Below are positions 34,079-44,989 of a DNA stretch of 64,000 bases, one piece after another. Each line of letters opens with the position of its first letter. The first letter of the stretch is position 1. A program made the position numbers and the translations under genes. The DNA comes from Cristatella mucedo (Eukaryota > Bryozoa > Phylactolaemata > Cristatellidae), in contig WPIO01000043.1 in the NCBI GenBank assembly GCA_009760855.2, positions 2,172,001-2,236,000 on the forward strand, written 5' to 3'. The notes under the pieces were generated by a model. It was not told the DNA's origin. It did not search any database and saw only the letters and a list, made by a program, of their open reading frames with translations.

Positions 34079-35630
34079 TAATAATAATAATAATATTGCA
34101 CTTGATAAAGCGCCCTCAGAGAACTTAATCTCTTTCTAGGCGCTTTACATTTGCTGCAAAGTGATACGCAATAGAATAGTAAGTAAAATCATGCTTGAAA
34201 AACAAACAAAATGAATAACATGGTTAGGGGTTACATGCACTGGGTCAGCATGCAAATGTGGTTAGTGGCAGCATGAACAGTGTCAGCACGCATAAGCACA
34301 TCGAGGACGAATCACAAGGACCCACTAAATGCTGTCCTAAATAGGTATGTTTTTAAGTTTCTTTTAAATGTGGTCAGGTCAGGGGATGTTCTGATGCAGG
34401 TCGGGAGGGAGTTCCAGGCTGTGGGAGCATACGAGCTAAATGCACGGTCTCCAAAGGATTTAAGGTTTGTACGAGGTATTTCTAGACTGTTGGATTCCGA
34501 AAAGCGAGTGGTACGATGCTTTGCCTGATGGGGTAGTATATCTGAAAGATAGGCTGGAGCCATGGAATGAAGAGACCTAAAAGTGAGCGACAAAACCTTG
34601 AAGTCAATCCGTTGCTTTGCTGGTAACCAGTGCAGGTCGGCGAGAAGTGGAGTAATGTGGCAACTGCGAAGCTCACGACAGACAAGCCTAGCTGCAGAGT
34701 TTTGCACCAGCTGATTTCGCCTGATCGCACATGCTGGTAGGCCAGTAAGCAGTGAGTTGCAGAAGTCGAGACGAGATGTCACGAATGCATGGACCAACTT
34801 GGACGTGGTATTTTTATCTAAACAGGCCCGAATTTTAGCAATGTTATGACGCTAAAAATAGGCGGATTTGACTGTGGAGCTGATGTGGTCGTCTAACGAG
34901 AGGTTGCTTTGGAATATGACACCTAGATTTCGAGCTGATGCAACTGGAGATATGCTGGCAGAGCCAATTTTGAAAGTCAGCCTTTCCAATTTCTGAATAA
35001 CACTAGGTTTGCCCATAACTAGTAAGTTAGCTTTATCATCGTTTAGTTTTAGAAAATTTGCGGCCAACCATGATCGGATGTCATCAATGCATGCAGCAAG
35101 TGAGGTGAGAGAATTTGAGGTGCTCGAAGGCTGGGAGGGATCAAAGCAAAGGTACAACTGAGTGTCATCCGCATAGAAGTGAAAGCCTAGATTGTGCTTG
35201 GCAATCACATCAGCGAGAGGGAGAGCATAAACCGTGAAAAGGACCGGACCTAGCACAGAGCCCTGAGGTACTCCATATTTTAGAGGTACTTCAGATGATC
35301 TTTGTCCATTCACGTCAACACTGTGGAGTCTCCCACTGAGATAGGACCTGAACCACTGCAGACCAGTGCCAGTGATGCCCAGGCGAGATGAGAGGCGCTC
35401 TAGAAGTACTTTGTGATCGATGGTATCAAAAGCTGCCGAAAGATCGAGCAAAACAAGAAGAGACACTCTACCCATGTCTGCATTCCTAAGTAGGTCGTTG
35501 TATACCCGAAGCAATGCTGACTCTGTGGAGTGATTAGCTCTAAAGCCAGACTGGAACTTACTAGCAAGGTGTGAGGTTTCGATGTACGAGTTCAGCTGGT
35601 CTGCCACGACCCGTTCCAGTGTAGGCTGTC
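34079..35630 (-). mobile_element. LINE-A, young 5'-truncated copy nested in LINE-B
   Basis: The copy begins at its 3' end with (ATT)n at 34077-34095 and the tail hairpin (GCGCCCTCAGAGAACTTAAT then CTCTTTCTAGGCGC). The UTR and an almost intact C-terminal half of the ORF follow. It stops abruptly at about 35630, where LINE-B resumes. The low damage makes it one of the youngest LINE-A copies here. Confidence 0.9.
34312..35630 (-). pseudogene. LINE-A reverse transcriptase, C-terminal half
   Basis: The encoded enzyme would copy LINE RNA at the nicked target. One reading frame carries the RT core: motif A as LLDLSAAFDTIDHKVLLERL, the VPQGSVLGPVLFTVY block, the catalytic YADDTQLYL, and FLKLNDDKANLLVMG. 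The signature is that of the L2/CR1 group. After a single TAG stop at 34852-34854, where other copies have a glutamine codon, the C-terminal portion (34797-34312) follows with CAIRRNQLVQNSAARLVC and SLPTCIRTSPDLTTFKRNL. Apart from that stop the frame is intact, so the copy is dead by one nonsense mutation and by 5' truncation. Confidence 0.9.
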
Positions 35631-38025
35631 TTCTGAATGAAGCTTTTGAAATTGAGGCAGCTGTCGAATACGACACATAGATTACGAGCACGTGGTGAAG
35701 GTCGCACAATTGCATCACCTATTAGAGCAGCATGGCCTTTTAATCCAGCCACACGCTTAGGGTGTCCTATGAGCAGCAGCTCGGTTTTTTCGTCATTTAT
35801 TTTCAGTAAGTTTTTCGACATCCAGGATCGAATATCGGCAAGGTAAGCATTCAGATTTTCAGTTGCTGCAGAAGATTCCGACAGTTTAAATGACAAATAC
35901 AACTGAGTATCGTCAGCATAGAAATGATCTCCTATTCCATGGGCCTTAATCACTTTTCCCAGAGGTTGTGTATAAATGGAGAACAGCAAGGGACCGAGTA
36001 CAGCCCCTTGAGGGACTTCACAGGTGACCCTTCTCATGTCTGAGACCTGACCCCCGCACGACACGGATTGAACACGATCAGACAAGTATGATTTAAACCA
36101 CGCCAGTGCTTCGTCTGCCAGACCGATCGTTGTTCTCAATCGTTTAAGCCGAACTTTGTGGTCAATGGTGTCGACGGCAGCAGAAAGATCTAGCATAGCT
36201 AGAGCAGTGACATTCACGTCGTCGTTGCCACGTAGAATGTCATTGTTAACACGGAGGAGAGCAGTTTCAGTAGAGTGCTGCCTCTTGAACCCTTATTGAA
36301 ATTATTCTGACATTCCATTATTTTCAATATTTTCAACTAGCTGCTTAGCAACCATTTTTTCAAGAATCTTTGATAAGAACGGAAGAAGGGAAACTGAACG
36401 ATAGTTTGCTAGGACTTCTGTGTCTAATCCAGGAATTTTAAGAATAGGTTTAACGATTGCCGATTTGAAGGACTTGGGGACGACCCGTTTTCTCAAAGAA
36501 GCATTACTAATTTCGGATATGGCAGGGCTAAGTTGGTCTGCCTGTGAAGACCTCAGAGATGAGAGTATAGGGTCTTCAGGAGACGAGCTCTTTTTGCTAG
36601 ACCTTAATAAGGCAGCCACATCACAGGCAGAAACATCGGAGAACCTTTTAAGAGAGCTCACAGGTTGAGGAACGGCGATTGCTTTGGTCGGAGGAGGCTT
36701 AAGAAGGGGCACGAATGTGCACAATTTTTTCAGTAAAGAAGGCTAAAATCTTTTCGGCTGAGCCCTTAATATCTGGCGAGTAAGACCTCACAGCATTGGC
36801 CAGTTAATGGTTTACTGTCTTATAAATCTGTTAAGTGTCCGACTGGCTGGAGTTCAGCTTTCTAATGAACAAAAAGCCCTGGTTTTTTTAAGCTTTCGGG
36901 TGTAAACTCAAAGGAAGTCTTTAAAAATGACTAGGTCTGCCTCAGACCCCGATTTCTTAAAACGACGTTCCAGCCTGCACTTAACACGGCGCATCTTAAG
37001 GAGTTTTTTTGTAAAACATAAGGGATGTCGACGACTTTGAACACGGATAAAGCAAATGGGAGCATGCTTGTCAAGAGCACTCCTGTGAGTCATGTTCATC
37101 ACAACAGTGAGGGTATCGAGGCTGCCGGGCGAGTCTGAATGTAGATCAAGAAGGCCTGCATCACGAACAGATTTCAAAAACTTGTCCACGTCAATGCTTT
37201 GTAAGTTATATCGTTTGACAAATTCGACATTGCCCTGTACGTGCGAGGTAGCAGGAACAGTAAACGAGACCGAACAATGATCTGAGAGGGTCAGTGGGCA
37301 CACCATAAAGTAGGTGGGGAGGACATCCTTAGTGATCACGAGATCTAGAATGTGGCCACCGACGTGGGTGCTATGATTAACGTGTTGGGCCAAACCAAAA
37401 TTATCCAGACAGTCAAGAAGTGAGCGGACCTGGCTGTTGCTAGGGTTGTCAACGCGAATATAACAGTCTTCTACAATCAGTAACGGCCTGTCACACACAA
37501 ATATGTTAGCGAGGAACTCTGAAAACTCCTCTTTAAACAAGTTTAGACAGCCAGAAGGAGGCCGGTATATCGCAACGGTGAGAGGCATTGTCTTTGATGA
37601 AGACCTGATAGCAACCGATTCAAACGATGAACCATGGGAGAAACTGCGCATCGTATAGCCAAACGATTCGCGAACAACAATTGCAACCCGCCAACAACCT
37701 TGTCAGAACGCATGGACTGATAGAATGAGAACCCGGGTGGAGTGGTCTCGGAAATACAGCTACTGGAACAAGGCGTCATCCAGGTTTTGGTAAGCAGAAA
37801 TGCATCTAGCTTCTCCTGGACCTCCTGGACCACCTGATCGCGAATAAGTAACCCCTTGGTTTTTAGCGAGCAGATATTTAGTAGGCGGAATTTAAGAGGC
37901 TGTCCAACAACTGGGCGACGGCGATTAAGTGGCTGGTATTCTCTACCGTTTGCGTCTGGCAGGGCGGACGCTGGCTCTTCGAATTTAAATTGGACTTTGG
38001 TAACGCCCATCGGACGACGTTTCAC
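35631..38025 (-). pseudogene. LINE-B endonuclease and reverse transcriptase
   Basis: The frames, in order, are 38025-37543 (start of the APE-like endonuclease, FRLLNICSLKTKGLLIRDQV, then LLTKTWM in place of the usual TETW), 37651-36908 (IYRPPSGCLNLF, LLIVEDCYIRVDN, HILDLVITKD, LSDHCSV), 36724-36302 (FKSAIVKPILKIPG, SVSLLPFLSKILEKMVAKQL) and 36217-35631 (LDLSAAVDTIDHKVRL, CEVPQGAVLGPLLFSIYTQP, YADDTQLYLSFK). The RT box YADD is intact. In the endonuclease, VEDCYIRVDN stands where active APE domains have GDFNxHxxN, so catalytic residues are changed. At least three frame breaks. Confidence 0.88.
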
Positions 38026-38100
38026 AACATGCTGAGCGACGGCGGGTGGGCTACTACCGCAACAAGTACAATTCAGCGCTTTAAACTTACTAGTCTATAA

Positions 38101-38168
38101 GGCGATAACAGCTGTTAGGCGATGACAGATGGCGATAACAGCTAGTTCGCTATCAGGCGATAACAGCT
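38101..38168. repeat. GGCGATAACAGCT repeat cluster
   Basis: Three exact copies of GGCGATAACAGCT (38101-38113, 38131-38143, 38156-38168) and one partial copy (GGCGATGACAG at 38118) lie in direct order. They fall exactly between the 5' end of the minus-strand LINE-B and the start of a plus-strand LINE-A. Confidence 0.85.
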
Positions 38169-38787
38169 GGTGCAGAACTCAGCAGCCGGCTGTCGTATGT
38201 CGTGAACGTCGCAGTAGCCACATCACACGACTTCTCGCCGAACTGCACGGGCTACCAGTCAAGTAACGGATCGATTTCAAGGTTCTGTCGTTAACTTTTA
38301 GGTAACTTATTTCTTTGTATCAATCATATTTGTCGGATCTGCTCCCCACCAGGCCAAGCTTTGGTCCACCTGCTTTTCCAAATCGGACAGTTTACCGAAA
38401 CATCGTACACATCTCAAATGTTTGGAGACCATGCATTTAGTTCGTATGCTCCCAAAGCCTGGAACTCACTCCCAACTTGCGTCACAACATTCCCTGACTT
38501 GACCACGTTTAAAAAGAACTTGCAAACACACCTATTTAGTACAGCATTTAGTCGCTCCCTGAGATTCGTCCTTTATGTGCTTATGGGTCCTGACACTGTA
38601 GCATACTGCCACTCACCACACTAACACGCTGACCCTGTGAATGTCACCCTAACCATGTTATTCACGTGGTTTATCAAGCATGATATTACTCACCATTCAA
38701 TCGCGGTACCCTTTGGAGCAAATGTAATGTGCCCAGAAAGAGATTGAGTTCTCTGAGGGCGCTTTATCAAATGCAGTGTCATTATTA
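38163..38787 (+). mobile_element. LINE-A, 5'-truncated copy
   Basis: The copy starts at CAGCTGGTGCAGAACTC (the QLVQNSAA codons) and continues through the ORF C-terminus (38361-38624 frame, DHAFSSYAPKAWNSLP), the UTR, the tail (GAGATTGAGTTCTCTGAGGG) and a short ATT run. Confidence 0.85.
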
Positions 38788-38788
38788 T

Positions 38789-38970
38789 ATCCTTTCCAGA
38801 TGTCCTAAACTGCTATGATACTCACATCCTTAACTGTCTTCCTGAATCAGCTATGATTTTCACTTTCTTTTTGCTGCCTGAGATAAAGTTTGCCTGCTAC
38901 GGCATGCGTATCGACAGCCGCTTAGTCATTAAGTATGTTACATACAACTCTCCGGCGTAATACCTAATTA
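38789..38970 (+). mobile_element. LINE-B fragment
   Basis: It matches the LINE-B 3' region from the SAVLSCYFHxTxYLN codons to CTCTCCGGCGTAATACCTAA, and is diverged. Confidence 0.6.
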
Positions 38971-39370
38971 ATATTTGTGGCTTTCTTATTTTCATACGAA
39001 AAGTATATAATTGCATTAGGAATAACATATTCGTCAGCTCAATAGCCTTTTTCAGTCCCAAGTTTATGAAACCATGTAGTTGCTGAACCACTATGCACCT
39101 GTACTGCTGGTATGAAGCTTTCATTACAAATAGATATGGTTGTGGTAATAATAAATGTTATTTCAATATAAGAACTAGTTTTAACATAAAAGGTACCAAG
39201 GAATAGAAAGGTTCGTGGTAGACAGAATACGCGAATAGGTAAGTTTCCGTATAATTTTCGGAAAGTTTGCATTGCCACCTGATTGATCCAGTCAATTTAC
39301 AGGATTGCACCTTCAATTTCAATCAAGAAAAAATCATACTTGGAAGTGAATCACGCTCGGTGTACTCATA

Positions 39371-39454
39371 ATATATAAATATAAATACACACACACACAA
39401 AAACACACACACATATACACATATACACACACACACAAAAACACACACACATAT

Positions 39455-39519
<65 letters not shown>

Positions 39520-39534
39520 CATATTTCGGGTGAG

Positions 39535-39590
<56 letters not shown>

Positions 39591-39597
39591 CCGAAAT
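39371..39597. repeat. (AC)n/(AT)n microsatellite with inverted flanks
   Basis: A compound array runs CA-rich blocks, (AC)n, (AT)n, a short unique spacer, then another (AT)n. ATTTCGGGTG at 39523-39532 and its reverse complement CACCCGAAAT at 39588-39597 enclose the second AT tract, so it can fold into a hairpin. Confidence 0.92.
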
Positions 39598-39749
39598 CAC
39601 AAATACTGCTTTGGAAGTACGTTCAACTCATATAGGAAGTCAGCCTTATTATGCTGGGATTATTGATGCAATATCTAAGGTTGTTCAGATCGTAGCCCAA
39701 CATTTAGGTTCTGAGAGAGAGAGTTTTTCTTTAACTAAGAATGAAGCCT

Positions 39750-39925
39750 AGATAATTAGCAGCCTCATTTGCAGGCATGTAGCAGCAGATAAGCCTTTGA
39801 GGATCCCAACAACAGCTTGCAATTAACCGTTAGGGAACGCTCACTGCTAGAACGCTCACCTCAAACTCACAACCTGCGTCGTGAAGAGGGAGCCTCTCAC
39901 CTTTGTGAGAAAGCCCAGTGACTAA
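39750..39925 (-). mobile_element. SINE-2 copy, diverged
   Basis: The reverse 3' domain (TAGCAGCCTCATTTGC), the AGCAGCAGATAAGCC block, and a degraded reverse box B (CAAACTCACAACC) are followed by head-like sequence. Confidence 0.6.
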
Positions 39926-40040
39926 CGGTTGCTGTTTTCTCAAGATGACTTCGGCTTAATGAAAAAATTACCCATTTATGAGAACGAAGCCAATTTCAAT
40001 TAAACTAATCGGCTTTCCAAAATGTGTACGATACTCTGTT

Positions 40041-43000
40041 AATAATAATAATATTACTGCATTTGATAAAGTTTGCAAAGATAACTAAATCTCTTTATAG
40101 GCACTTTAAATTTGTTGCAAAGGAAGCACGATCGAACGGGTAATGGTATAGTGCTCAATAAATGACAAGAATAACGTGGTTAGGGGTCAAATGCAAAGGG
40201 TCAGCATGCCAGTAAAGTTACTGGCAGCATGCAACAATGTGAGCACGCACGAGCACATAAGGGACGAATCGCAACGAATCACTAAATTCTGTGATAAATA
40301 GATGCGTTTTTAGTTTCTTTTTAAACGTGGTCTAGTGTGGAGATGTCCCGGCGTAAGTCCGGAGTGAGTTCGAGGCTTTCACACGAACTAAAGGCACGGT
40401 CTTCAAAGGATTTGAGGAATGCATAAGATATAGCTAGAAAGTTAGATTGGATAAAGCTAGTGGTACGATGCTGAGCCTGTTGGGGAGAGTTGATCTGATA
40501 GGTAGGCTGGAGCCAAACAATGTTGGAACCTATAAGTAAAAGACAAAACCTTAAAGTTGATGTGTTGCTAGACTTCGAGCGAGTGCTATCGGCGAGAAGT
40601 GGTGTAACGTGGTAGCGGTGAAGCTCACGACAGACAAGCCTTGATGCAGAGTTGTGCACCAGCTGTAAGTGCCTAATTACACAGGCCGGTAGACCAGCAA
40701 GCAGTGAGTTACAGAAGACAAGACAGGAGGTCAATAATGCAGGGACAAAGTTAGATCTAGTTTCTTTGTCTAAACAAGCCCAAACGGAAGCAATTTTGCT
40801 GCAAAAGTAGGCAGACTTGACTTGTACTTTGACATGTAGTCGTCTATTGAAAGGTAACTTTAGAACATGATATCTAAATTTCGTGCAGATTGAAAAGGAG
40901 ATATGCTCACAGAACCGATTTTGAGCATTACCAATTCCAATGGCCGAACCTAACTCAGTTCGCCCATGACTAGTAACTTGGTGTTGTCACTATTCAATTT
41001 GAGGTGCTCGTAGGCTGGAGGAATCAAGCTAAAGTTAGAACTGAATGTCATTCGCATTGACGTGAAAGCTTAGATTGTGCATGGCGAAAGCATCGGCAAG
41101 AGGGAGAGCGTAAATCGTGAAAAGAATCGGACCAAGCACGGAGCCCTGACGTAACCCCTATGTCAGAGATACCTCGGATGATCTTTAACCATTCACATCA
41201 ATACTCTGGAGTCTGCAACTGAGATTAGACCCAAACCATTGTTCTGCAGTGCCAGTGATTTCCAGGCGAGATAAGAGGTGCTCAAGAAGGACTAAGTGAA
41301 CAATATTATTAAAAGCTACCGAAAGATCGAGACGAATAAGCACAGATGATCTACCCGATTTTGCATTCTTAATTAGGTCATTGTACACCCTAAGCAATGC
41401 TGACTCTGTGGAGTGATTAGCTCGAAATCCAGACTGGAACTTACTAGCAAGGTTTGAAGTTTTAATGAGTTCACTTGGTCTGCCACGACTCATTTCAATG
41501 TCGTAAATAGAAAACTTAGAAGGGATACCTTGCGGAAGTTGCTCAAGTTCTCTTGGTCTAGTGCTGCTTATTTAAGTTGTTGCCGAACTAAACCTCTTTG
41601 AAATGTGCTGGGACATGAACTGAGGCTAATGATCTATTTATGAAGCTAGTTATGTATAGAAGCAGGAGATTGTAGAGGCAGTAATGTGGAAATAGAGTCC
41701 AAATTACTGGCCGTCTATGTTCGATTGGGATATGAAATATAGGATGAGGTCACTAGGGACCTCATTGAGTGCCAACATTGAGGTGGCACGAGGAATTGAG
41801 AGACAGCAGTCTGACTCCCTTGATCTTGTCTATATTCTTGGCAAAAAAGCCAGAGAAGTGATCAGCTAGGTCATCACAGGGATCGCTTGGTAAGGAGCTA
41901 TCCTGGCAGTGTTTAAGGAGACAGCTGATGGTCGAAATCAGCATTGCGAATTGTGAATTGTGATTCAACAATGTTTTTATAGAAGCTACACTTGGCCTTT
42001 GCTAGGATCGATAGGTACAATCTACAGCAGGCCTCGTATGCCTGTCGATGGACACTACGTCCTGATCTTTCGTAGGCTTTTTTCAAGCTTGGGCTTTGTA
42101 GACCTAGTTAGTTTTTCAGTAGCAAGCCATAGGCCGTCTGGGCGAGGTTGCAGAGTGGGCTTAGGCAGCCTTGGAAACTCGTTGAGTATGTCAGCTAGTG
42201 TCGTGTTGTAGAAATCTAATAATTAGGACACATCGGAAAGGGATGCGTGTCGGAGGCGGACAGCATCAATATCAGGGGTTTTGAGGTTTCGCTATTCACA
42301 GCTGACTTTATAAGAGGAGCAGGACACACATTGTAGACCGAATGAGATCTGCACGTAGTCAGCTAAACAGGATTCGGTAATAAATGCTGCTGACAAAGTG
42401 TAGTTTGATGAGACAACTTAGTCGAGCTTGTAACCCATGCTGTGAGTAGCCCTATGCACATGAACCACAAGAGACAATGTGTCAGTCAGCACGCGAAATT
42501 CAGTGCTGGAGGTATCAGATAAGTTATCAAAATGAATGTTGAAATCACAAATATCGAGGAAGGAACGAGTTATGACAAAGAAAATAGAAGCGAGATAAGA
42601 GATATCTGAGATAAAAGAGGGCTCGGTACCTAGCCTGCAATAGACTACTGCCGCCATCGGTAGCTTGTTTTCAGGTGACATCACGACGATAGATTTAAAA
42701 TACTGCTATGAGGGAACTGAAAATGGCTGTAATCGAATTTTGAGCACATGATAATAGCGACTTCACCTTCAGTTTTGACTGATCTAGGGATGTGAAAGAA
42801 AGGAGAAACCAGCCGGGGTACCCTCATTAATTGCAAGGCAGTTGGCCGATTATAACCAAGTTTCAGTCAAGGCGAGCAGGTTGAAACCTTTTGTTTAGAA
42901 ATAATGTCGCTTATTACTATGAGTTTATTGCAAATTGACTGAGGTTTCGAAAGAAAAGCCTTAAGTTTGGCCGCCTGACTTATAACAGGCCTTATGACCA

Positions 43001-43710
43001 CTTTTTCTTATGCAACGACAACTACTCTCCTGCCGCCGACTATGGCTTATCCTTTTCAGCAGTCCTGAGCTGCTATTTCCATGCTAATCACTACCACAAC
43101 TTCTCTCATGACTCTGCTATGCTTCCCACTTTCTCTTTGTTGCGTGAGACGAAGTCTGTTGGCTACTGAATGCGTACCGAAAGCCGCTTAGGCTGTGAGT
43201 AGGATATGTACAACTCTCCTGTCGGATATGTAACACTCACATAGTCTTTATGGCTTTCTGGAGTTACAGACGGAGATACCTTGCAATTAATTACATTGCA
43301 TTAACTTAGAGAGACTCACAGTGAAGCTATAGGGAGAAATTTCTGAGTGGTTCGAGACAATGATGGGAATATCAAACGAGCGGTTACTCAACTAGCAGCT
43401 TCGGCCAAATGATGGGCGTCTCAGGTGGCTGCAACTGTCCATGTGGTGGTTGGGGGGGGGGCAATTTTTGTTAATCCATAATTAGCTAATCTTAGCAGTA
43501 GCAATAGCACATTGGAATGCATTTGAACTACGATAACGAAGCGATAGTTGGTATCCTTGATCATCACTAACATGCAAGTTACTAGCAGCCCACTTATCTA
43601 ATGCAACCGCTGACGTGGGAGACGCAACAGCATGAAGCAGTAAGCGTTTATGTGTCCACAGGCACGTCATTTCTAAGGCAGTACGGTCAAATCATGCATG
43701 CTAGGTTGAT
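40041..43710 (-). mobile_element. LINE-A, near full-length, interrupted
   Basis: From left to right: the ATT tract and tail (40041-40110), the UTR, the C-terminal ORF (40734-40321, GLPACVIRHLQLVHNSASRL), RT motif A (41493-41185, RANHSTESALLRVYNDL), the pre-RT region (about 41540-41970) and the endonuclease (42684-42418, with ICDFNIHFDNLSD in place of GDFNxHxDN). After a LINE-B insert (43005-43305) comes the 5' region up to 43710, which matches the 5' region of the 20567 copy. Heavy stops. Confidence 0.88.
43005..43305 (+). mobile_element. LINE-B 3' fragment nested in LINE-A
   Basis: The copy has the last codons (GCTATGCTTCCCACTTTCTC) and the UTR, ending GATACCTTGCAATTAATTAC then ATTGCATT. 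It lies in the opposite orientation to the host LINE-A; LINE-A sequence resumes on both sides in the expected order. Confidence 0.85.
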
Positions 43711-43714
43711 AATT

Positions 43715-44985
43715 TTGATTTAAATTTGATTACTGTAAGTAATGTTTACAGCTGAGTTTGATATAAAGCTGAACTTAAGATTGGAAAATCAAACAATAGC
43801 GATCGTCCCGAAGATGAAAGTTGAGATAATGAAAACAAATAGGACCAAGAAGGCATAGGACTGGGAGCTCAATGCTTCCAAAATATTACCTGATGGACAG
43901 CTAGATAGATTGGTGGAAGAGAAGTTCAGGCACCATACTCGACTTATGGTGACGAAAGCACAGTATTCATTTTAGAGAATTGCATGTCCGTGGATATTTT
44001 CATTAGCCGAAACAAAGGACTGAGTCGTTGTGGAAGTCTGTATTTCTAAAGTTGTCTGGAAGACTATCACACATTTATTGCTGAGAAAGCGTCCACTAGC
44101 AGGTCTATATTTCCCCTGTAAAAACGAAGAATGATAAAATCGGACAAGCAGTCTTCTTGTATAATTGCAACATAGGTCACCAAGAGAGCTAGCAAATTTA
44201 GTCATCAAAAATAGTAAGTCCGGTGTCGGTGTATATATACATGTTCTGTGTTATCCTTGAACGAATTGTTTTCAGGAGCCTTTGGTTTCTCGGCCGCGCA
44301 CAAATCGATGTTAATTGAATAGATGAGCTAAGGAGAAGTATTCAACAGAATGAAATTCTAAGGATTTATTGCACTTACGTCACGATATGATTTGTAAACA
44401 TAAGAAAAATTACAGCGATCGAAGGTCGGCAGATTAAAAAATCTGCATTCAAATGACACCAGAAGATCTTTTGCGTTCTTCCTCCTTCTTTGCATTGAGT
44501 AATAGAAAAAAATTGATTACCAGATCTCGAATTAACGACCAAGTCTAATACTGACCAGTTCCTTAATCATAGGTTAAAGCAAAGGTACCACGAGTAAAGT
44601 AATTCTGGGTTCAATTCGTCCAACAGGTGTATGTAAATTGATAAGTAAAGGAATGCACGTAAGTGCGGGTCAATAGGGCCTTGTGTGCATCTTGATAAGG
44701 TGGAAAACACCACGGTGAAATAACAATTGCAAGTCAAAGAGGAAGTCAGGAGCGGTCCTTGTAGAAATAGAGAAACTACACAAGTTTGAGATGCATTTCT
44801 AACTGAGGCATGCAGAAACAGAATCATTGGTGACAAGCAGGGGATAACAATACTAGTAGCAGCCTAAGTCATTCGTCTAGCATCTTAACAGAAGTTAATT
44901 TATTTCTGCACCCACTCTTTGAATAAATTTGTAGGATGAGAATCAATACCCTTGACGGAAAGACGAGAAGTAAGTCAAGGTCAGA
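43715..44985. other. Intron sequence, nothing recognised
   Basis: AT-rich; open frames below 90 codons, no recognisable product or repeat. Confidence 0.45.
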
Positions 44986-44989
44986 AAGA

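Larger units (their letters stand above)
33326..38095 (-). mobile_element. LINE-B, near full-length, split by LINE-A
   Basis: Read right to left, the copy has an APE-type endonuclease (38025 to 36908), a linker (36724-36302), reverse transcriptase (36217 to about 35631), a LINE-A insertion, then the post-RT region, C-terminus and UTR (34078 to 33326). The 3' end is the minus strand of the ACATT-type tail. Without the insert the element is about 3.2 kb, a usual size for an L2/CR1 element with a single long ORF. No ORF1 is seen. Frameshifts and a damaged endonuclease motif make it inactive. Confidence 0.9.

Noticed and set aside
39334-39600. Protein of repeated Ile-Tyr and Cys-Val residues
   Set aside because: It is only the translation of AC/AT microsatellites. 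The same applies to frames at 49800-50163.
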